From Pampus argenteus (taxonomy: Eukaryota > Chordata > Actinopteri > Scombriformes > Stromateidae), in NCBI GenBank assembly GCA_036937835.1, contig CM072881.1:3798501-3862500 (forward strand): DNA of 64,000 nt, written 5' to 3'. Positions 58,174 to 64,000 of this stretch are shown piece by piece; position 1 is the first letter of the stretch, and each line of letters opens with the position of its first letter. Both the position numbers and the translations under genes were made by a program. The notes beneath the pieces are model-generated. The model saw nothing but the letters and a program-made list of their open reading frames with translations. It searched no databases and had not been told where the DNA came from.

Positions 58174-60384
58174 ATGGGTGCAAGTTCAGCAAAAGCAACC
58201 ACGCCAGTGGAGATCGTCGAGAAAAATAATCCCCTTGTGAAGGGTATTGGCAAAATATCTAAGAAATTTAACCGAAGATGGCCAGAAATAGATCAAGTTT
58301 GGCCTGCAGAAGGGACCTTTGACCCAGAAGTGATACGAACGTTGCAAGTGCTCGTCAACACATACAAAGCAGAACAGAAGAAAGGCAGGAAAGGGCAGAT
58401 AAGAAAGGAAAAACGGGAAATTGAATTGGCAATTTTGGAGCTGTTTAACCAAGAGGGACAAAAACTACTAAAAGTAGCAAAGGCCAGGTTAGACAAAAAT
58501 ATAGAAAGATCTCTGGAGACCGCAAAATTAGCCGAAAAACACAATGCTCCCTTCTCGCACATTTCTCCGCTTATGACGCCTCCACCTTACGAGACAAAAA
58601 GTGAAAACACGTCACTTTATCCGCAGTTACCTCTACTCACGACAGAAGGAAGATACAGTCTGGAGAATGATGATCACCAGATACTTGAGACTGGAAGAGC
58701 AACAACGACTATAGTGATGACACCTGAGACCAAAAGTAAACAACGACCGACCTCATCAGCTAGTGGAGGCCCATACACATTGAAGACACATCTGAAGGAT
58801 AAAGATGCAAATGGGAAAAAGAAGACATTGAAAAGCATCAGAGAAGACTCTAATGATGACATATTCATTGGAGGATATGCTCCTTCAATCAAGAAGCTAC
58901 TCGCCAGAGCTGAAAGACGAGGCAAGAAGACGAGTAATGCACGCAAGACACCTGATACTAGTGACAGCGATGACGATAGCAACACCTCTATATCGAGTGT
59001 AGACAGCGACTCCAGTCAGAAATGGGAAGAAGTGCTGGAGGAAGAATTCTGCAGATTGGACCAGGCGGATGAAAAAATACACTCTATGGAAAAAGAACTA
59101 AGGGAAATTAAAGAAGCACAGGATCGACTGAGTGAGACACTGCAGGAAGAATCCTCCCCAGAAAAGCGAAAACACGTGGAAGAGATGATGGAAAAGGTTC
59201 AATTAGCGGAGTCCCGATGCCAGATAGAGGTTGAAAAAGCAATAGAGGAGCGTGACACAACCACAAAGAAGCTGAAAGCCCGGCTTCAAAGTAGACAAAG
59301 TACACCTCAGCAACGTAAGCTACGCTGGAAACCGAAGAAATCTTACAAGCAATATCCAGTGCTTGTAAGAGGAAGAAAGTTGGAGTACAAGCCATGGCCA
59401 AACACAGAGATGACAGAGATAATAAACAAGCTACCTCCATTGCAAGAGGGTGCTCACCCCTGGATTTCAAAACTGGAAGAGGCAACGACGGGCATACAGC
59501 CAGCCATGGGAGACATCAAGAGACTCCTAGCCAACTTATTGGGAGTGCCAGAAATGGAAGAAATACTAACAAGAGCAGGACTCCACAGATACGTGGCTAC
59601 GTCTGTTCATGACCCAGAACTTTTGTCAGCCAATAAGGGTTGTTTGTGGAAAGCATTGAAGGATATGTACCCTACCAATGTGCATCCTGATAATATTCTC
59701 ATTGATCTATTGGGAGAAAGTGAAAACCTGAGGGCGTATGTGGCCAGAGCTCACCAACAGTGGAGAAATGTCACTGGGAGAGACCCAGACCTCAATGAAT
59801 TGGAAAAATCAATAATGAGAGACAAGATTCAACAAGGATTACCCCTGCCAGTGAAAAGTAAGCTAGCAGAGGTTGTGGGCTTGAATAGCATGACAAGGAG
59901 TGTCTTCACCGACCATATTGCCCATCAAGTTGAACTGCATCGTAAAAAAGAACATGCACAGAAGGCACAAGATCAAGAGACACTCAGAAAACTCAATCAA
60001 ATCCAGCTGGCAGGACACAAAAACAAAGAAAATAAGCAAGCACCAGTCATGCAGGAGCCGTCACCACCGGCTCAACCACCACACCTTCTAGCAACTACGC
60101 CAGTCACTGTTCAACCTCCACTGGTCCCAGTACAACCTCAGGGATGGAGAATACCAAACAGCAGAGGTGCTGGACGAGGGAGAGACGCTTATTTACCACC
60201 GCCACGATGTTTTAACTGCGGCCAAGTGGGCCACCTAGCTCGAAACTGTGGAAGACAAGTAACAGGGAACCTGAAAGGGGGGTACCCTTACAGAGGGCCT
60301 GGACCTCGTGCACAGCAATGGCAACAACAGCGACCACCAATAGGACCGGTGAACCCTTATAGGGGACCGGCACCAGGATTTTAG
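58174..60384 (+). CDS. gag: Endogenous retrovirus gag
   Basis: The frame is open from 58,135, but I choose the ATG at 58,174 because it gives MGASS, an N-myristoylation signal for membrane targeting, and has a better context (GCAATGG). The product is 736 residues, uninterrupted. Features, counted from 58,135: a basic matrix-like N-terminus; PPPY late-domain motif near residue 145, which recruits NEDD4-type ligases for budding; an acidic and Ser-rich stretch; a coiled coil at about 300-385; a capsid region with LPPLQEGAHPWI near 450, comparable to gammaretroviral capsid; and a CCHC knuckle starting C692 (CFNCGQVGHLARNC). The C-terminal tail is rich in Gly, Pro, Arg and Gln. It ends in UAG, which probably allows readthrough into pol. 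Confidence 0.9.
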   Translation: MGASSAKATTPVEIVEKNNPLVKGIGKISKKFNRRWPEIDQVWPAEGTFDPEVIRTLQVLVNTYKAEQKKGRKGQIRKEKREIELAILELFNQEGQKLLKVAKARLDKNIERSLETAKLAEKHNAPFSHISPLMTPPPYETKSENTSLYPQLPLLTTEGRYSLENDDHQILETGRATTTIVMTPETKSKQRPTSSASGGPYTLKTHLKDKDANGKKKTLKSIREDSNDDIFIGGYAPSIKKLLARAERRGKKTSNARKTPDTSDSDDDSNTSISSVDSDSSQKWEEVLEEEFCRLDQADEKIHSMEKELREIKEAQDRLSETLQEESSPEKRKHVEEMMEKVQLAESRCQIEVEKAIEERDTTTKKLKARLQSRQSTPQQRKLRWKPKKSYKQYPVLVRGRKLEYKPWPNTEMTEIINKLPPLQEGAHPWISKLEEATTGIQPAMGDIKRLLANLLGVPEMEEILTRAGLHRYVATSVHDPELLSANKGCLWKALKDMYPTNVHPDNILIDLLGESENLRAYVARAHQQWRNVTGRDPDLNELEKSIMRDKIQQGLPLPVKSKLAEVVGLNSMTRSVFTDHIAHQVELHRKKEHAQKAQDQETLRKLNQIQLAGHKNKENKQAPVMQEPSPPAQPPHLLATTPVTVQPPLVPVQPQGWRIPNSRGAGRGRDAYLPPPRCFNCGQVGHLARNCGRQVTGNLKGGYPYRGPGPRAQQWQQQRPPIGPVNPYRGPAPGF

Positions 60385-60419
60385 GGCTGCCCAGATAACC
60401 CGAAAGGGGGGTGTCAGCT
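60382..60419 (+). promoter_or_regulatory. UAG readthrough junction with nested hairpin
   Basis: UAG at 60,382-60,384 separates gag from pol in the same frame, with no other stop before the protease. Immediately downstream the RNA can fold as a nested stem: GGCUG (60,385-60,389) with CAGCU (60,415-60,419, first pair G-U), CCC (60,390-60,392) with GGG, and CCC-GAAA-GGG with a GNRA tetraloop. Readthrough at gag UAG stimulated by downstream RNA structure is established for gammaretroviruses. Here it is inferred. Confidence 0.65.
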
Positions 60420-63400
60420 AGTAGTGTCTAAACCGGAAGATGATCCAACCATTTGGGTAAAAGTAAACGATCGACCATTGAAACTGATGGCAGATTGCGG
60501 AGCCACCTTTACCTGTATCCGACCTCATGATGCTACACACCTTCCTATGTCTGGCAAATATGTTCGGACAATCGGATTTGAGGGAATAAAACAGCTGATA
60601 CCTTCTACAAAACCTGTAGAGCTCCGCTACAAGAATCAAAAGACGACAATACCTATCCTTGTTTCAGAACAAACCCCCATAGGACTTCTTGGAAGAGATG
60701 CACTATGCAGACTGAAGTGCACAATAAAATGCACACCTGACGGCTGTCTGGTGGAAGTGCCACATGATTATGACCACCAAATGACTATGAGAGCAGAAGC
60801 AGAAGCACCAGTGGTCTACTGGATTGGAAATCTCAGTCAAGATCTGATGGAACCAGCGAGAGTGTGGGAAAAGTTCATCATCGCAAACCTACCAGGAGCT
60901 AGGTTACCAGAGTATACACCACACTGCACACTCCAATATTTTAAGGATCCAGAAAAGTCAGACCCAGATGAATGGCTGAAAACACAACCTAAAGAAGTTC
61001 CACTCAGCTCAGGATGTATAATACTGGGCCCACAAGGTGCAGCAATGAAATTAAATAAAGATGTCTATTTGAATCAAGAACACAGAATCGAGGGGAGTAT
61101 CCCCCATGTGACTCTAATGATTGCCGAAGATTATGAACAGAAGCATATTGGGGCAATGATGGCAGAATCGGAAGATGCCATCTTTGTAACGACAAAAGAA
61201 AACCCAGCTGTCTGGATGAGTAAAGATCGGCAATTCATCAAGATTATGATTTCAGCACAGGGAGTTGGTCAGCCACAGACCGTACAAATGACGAATGAGT
61301 CAATGCTGTCTATAACACCTGACAGAAACCTCATGGAGGAAATGCTACAGCAGGTCAAGGAATGTTTGTGGTCTCAAAACAACACAGACATAGGACTGGT
61401 GAAATCAGCGCAACCAGTGAGAGTGGAACTCAGACTGGGGACTAAACCGCCCTGGAGACCGCAATATCCTTTGAAAGAAGAAGCAGTCCAAGGAATTGAA
61501 CCTCAAATAGAGGGTCTGCTGCAGGCAGGAGTTTTGAAGACAACCAACTACCCCCAAAGCAATATGCCTCTTCTGCCAACAAAGAAGCCTGATGGATCGT
61601 ATCGCCATGTACATGACCTCAGAGCCATAAATGAAGTAGTCATAGACTATCCAGCAGATGTGCCAGATCCACATACGCTGTTAGCCTAAATTCCACCAGA
61701 AGCTACCTGCTTCACAGTCATTGATCTGTGTGGAGCTTTCTTCAGCGTTCCACTGGCCGAAGAAAGTCAGGGATTATTTGGATTCACATACAAAGGACAA
61801 TCCTATGAGTATACACGCTTGCCAATGGGATTTAAGCACTCTCCTCACCTCTTCAATAAGGTGTTGAAAGATGATTTGGAAGGAGTGGGATCTCAAGTGA
61901 GCAGCACAATCATACAGTATGTAGATGATATACTTCTCTGCTCAACGGATAAAGAAACATGCCACAAAGACTCGATTAAGCTGCTGCAGATACTAGCAGA
62001 GAAAGGACATAAAGTCTCACAGAAGAAATTACAGTACTGTCAAGACCAAGTTGTGTATTTGGGCCAGACAATTACGCAAGGACATCGAAGCATTTCCGAC
62101 GATCATCTGGAAGCCATAAGGAAAGCACCAAGACCCAGGACAGTCAGAGAAATGATGAAATTTCTGGGAATTACAGGCTATAGTTCTGCATGGGTTGAAG
62201 ATTACACCAAACTTACAGGACCTTTGAGAACTATGATCAAAGATGCAGGAAGTGGTCAATTGCATTGTAATCTCACCTGGACACAAGAAGGTTGTCTAGC
62301 ATTTGCAACGATTAAACAAAAGCTACTTGAAGCACCAGCATTAGCATTGCCTGATTATTCTAAAAATTTTGTGATGTATTTCTCTTCGTCTGCTGAAGGC
62401 AGATATGCATGCGCAGTTCTTGCTCAGCCCACTGGTACAGGGACTAGCCCTCAGCCTATAGCATACTATTCTTCTGCTTATTCGGAAGTGGAAATGGGCC
62501 TTGCCCCATGCTATAGAGCACTGACTGGAGTTTATCGAATGTATGAGAAAGCATCAGCTATTACTATGGGCTATGCATTAACTATTGTAACTCACCACAG
62601 TCTGAGAAATCTTTTGAATCATGGCAAATTTATTCTAACAATGCCTAGAATTAGAGACTATCACAGACTCGTAGAACAAGAGGACGTCACTTTAGCCAGG
62701 TGCAGCACGATTAACCCGGCTGACACTTTGCCGACTCCTGAGGACGGGGAGCCCCACGATTGTCTAAGAGAAACAGAGAAATATTCTAAACTTCGATCAG
62801 ACCTTCAAGCACTCCCACTTAGGGAGCCAGATATAGAATACTGGACTGATGGATCTTGTTACAGAATTGGAGACAAATTAAAGGCAGGATATGCAGTTGT
62901 TAAAGCGGAGGGCTCTAATTTGTAACTGAGAAAGCTGAAGCTGTTCCACAGCCATGTTCAGCACAGCTGGCGGAACTGATTGCTCTAACACAAGCTTGTC
63001 TAATGGCAGAGGGTAAGCGTGTGACAATTTACACTGACTCTGCATATGCTCATTCAGTTTGTCATCTTTTTGCTGCCATATGGAAGGGTCGCGGCTTTAA
63101 GAAGACTGACGGATCCCCCATACAACATTGTGCGCAAATTGTGAAATTGCTGAATGCTGTAATGAAACCTAAAGAAATAGCAATAGCTAAATGTGCAGCA
63201 CATAAATCAGATTAATCTCGAGTCACACGAGGTAATAATGCAGCAGATGAAGCCGCAAAGGCAGCTGCTAATGCACATAACACAGAGAAAGTTCTTTTAG
63301 TCACACATGCAGTAGACATAGAAGACAATATCACACTCAGAGACATAGTATTGATGCAAGAAGGAGCCAATGTAATGGACAAACAGCTGTGGGAAACTAG

Positions 63401-64000
63401 AGGTGCAAGTCAAGATGCCACGGGCCTGTGGAGAAATCATGAGGGCCTGGTGGTTGCACCTCCAGACTTATTGGGGCTACTGATTCAGGACGCTCATGGG
63501 CTCGCCCATGCAGCGAGGGGGGAAGTAAGAAGGAAAATTACAAAGGAGTATGGTTTTTGGAGGGGAATGATAGTTTCTCCTGGTCACATACCAACCCCAA
63601 GAGGCCCTATGCGTGAACTAGTCATTGATTTCACTGATATGATTCGTCCAGTAGGAGGTAAGAGATACATGTTGGTGATTGTTGACAGGTTTAGCAGGTG
63701 GGTGGAAGCATGTCCCACTAAAAGAAAAGATGCTTCATCAGTAGCTAAGTTCCTTTGCAGAGAGGTAATCCCTCGATGGGGACTACCAGATAGGATTTCA
63801 TCAGATAATGGTAAAGAGTTTGTTGATAAAACAGTGAAGCTTATTTTGCAAAAATTAGGCATTAAGCAACGTTTTGGAGCGGTGTATCATCCACAAAGTC
63901 AAGGTATTTGTGAAAGAATGAATGGAGTTCTTAAAAACCGTCTCATTAAGATCTGTCAACATACAGGGCTCAATTGGATTGAAGGGCTCCCATTAGCATT
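60385..64000 (+). pseudogene. pol: Endogenous retrovirus pol (PR, 2H-like domain, RT, RH, IN), broken
   Basis: Protease is at about 60,440-60,720, with an unusual active site D-C-G-A (Asp at 60,493-60,495), where DSG or DTG is the rule, and GLLGRDAL at 60,682. An extra phosphoesterase-like domain follows (60,811-61,258, separate entry). Reverse transcriptase starts near 61,400, is cut by TAA at 61,687-61,689, and continues in the same frame with YVDD at 61,918-61,929. RNase H begins with YWTDGS near 62,840, then the frame ends at TAA 62,923-62,925. Homology resumes one frame over (from about 62,919), consistent with a single-base deletion, and meets another TAA at 63,213-63,215. Integrase is then open to the window edge: core Asp 63,627, Asp 63,804, Glu 63,912 (D-x35-E). 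Its zinc finger keeps the His pair (AHGLAH) but lacks the CXXC, so a short internal deletion is likely. Confidence 0.9.
60811..61258 (+). other. 2H phosphoesterase-like (CNPase/RICH-like) domain within retroviral pol
   Basis: About 150 residues between the protease end (GRDAL) and the start of reverse transcriptase. A hydrophobic strand (VVYWIGNL) and a helix precede HCTLQYF, with the first His at 60,922-60,924. The second motif, HVTLMIA, has its His at 61,105-61,107, 61 residues later. A final strand pair (VWMSKDRQFIKIMIS) follows. Two H-x-[ST]-x motifs on matching strands define the 2H phosphoesterase superfamily (CNPase, AKAP7, LigT). HCT at the first motif, HVTL at the second and the strand pattern after it look closest to CNPase and its fish relative RICH. 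Family members cleave 2',3'-cyclic or 2',5' phosphodiester bonds. The domain has no stop or frameshift. Assignment is by eye. Confidence 0.6.

Larger units (their letters stand above)
54685..64000 (+). mobile_element. Endogenous retrovirus, 5' part (LTR, leader, gag, broken pol)
   Basis: The provirus runs off the right edge of the window inside integrase, so env and the 3' LTR are not seen. Gag and pol share one frame separated by UAG, as in gamma- and epsilon-type retroviruses, and the integrase core is of that general type. Pol carries inactivating changes, so it is an old, defective copy. Notable are a leader of about 3 kb and an extra phosphoesterase-like domain between protease and reverse transcriptase. 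Confidence 0.9.

Overview
The window looks like nuclear DNA of a ray-finned fish, most likely a teleost. It is AT-rich and gene-poor. It has many CA/GT, GATA-type and GAT microsatellites and carries repeat families typical of teleosts: SINEs with a 5S rRNA head, Tc1 and Tigger-like DNA transposons, a LINE 3' end, a BED-finger hAT fragment, Ty3/Gypsy elements and an endogenous retrovirus. There are no prokaryotic features.

Layout. Positions 1-14,042 are non-coding host sequence with small transposon remnants: a 5S-SINE at 6482-6777, a Tigger-like MITE at 7668-8144, a 20-bp minisatellite at 10,612-10,852 and a Tc1 pseudogene near 12.1-12.5 kb. Two complete, related Ty3/Gypsy LTR retrotransposons follow, E1 (14,043-22,957) and E2 (26,267-34,650). 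Each has matching LTRs, a 4-bp target duplication, a primer site matching tRNA-Pro, an uninterrupted gag, and an uninterrupted pol reached by a -1 ribosomal frameshift at GGGAAAC followed 7 nt later by a hairpin. Pol order is protease, reverse transcriptase, RNase H, integrase, with a GPY/F-like region and a conserved C-terminal tail. Neither has env. From 34.7 to 50.4 kb I see no gene, only a second 5S-SINE (38,993-39,314) and a LINE 3' end (40,678-41,233).

The only convincing non-transposon gene lies at 50.45-53.45 kb. It has three coding exons with all introns in phase 0, a TATA box, possible heat-shock elements and a poly(A) signal. It encodes a predicted coiled-coil protein of 734 residues built mainly from about twelve 44-residue repeats. 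A BED-finger hAT fragment follows at 53.6-54.3 kb.

The last 9.3 kb is the 5' part of an endogenous retrovirus: LTR, a leader of about 3 kb, an intact gag, then a UAG readthrough junction into pol. Pol is broken by two in-frame stops and a frame change, its integrase has lost the CXXC of the zinc finger, and it runs off the window. The most interesting feature is an extra domain of about 150 residues between protease and reverse transcriptase. It carries two H-x-T motifs (HCTL and HVTL) in a layout like 2H phosphoesterases, closest by eye to the CNPase/RICH branch. This looks like a host-type RNA phosphodiesterase carried in a retroviral pol gene.

A second notable point is the LTR architecture of E1 and E2. 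Each LTR has a 66-70 bp direct repeat whose first copy ends CAG|GT and whose second ends CAG, so the stretch between resembles an intron inside the LTR. E1's 5' LTR has one 432-bp unit more than its 3' LTR.
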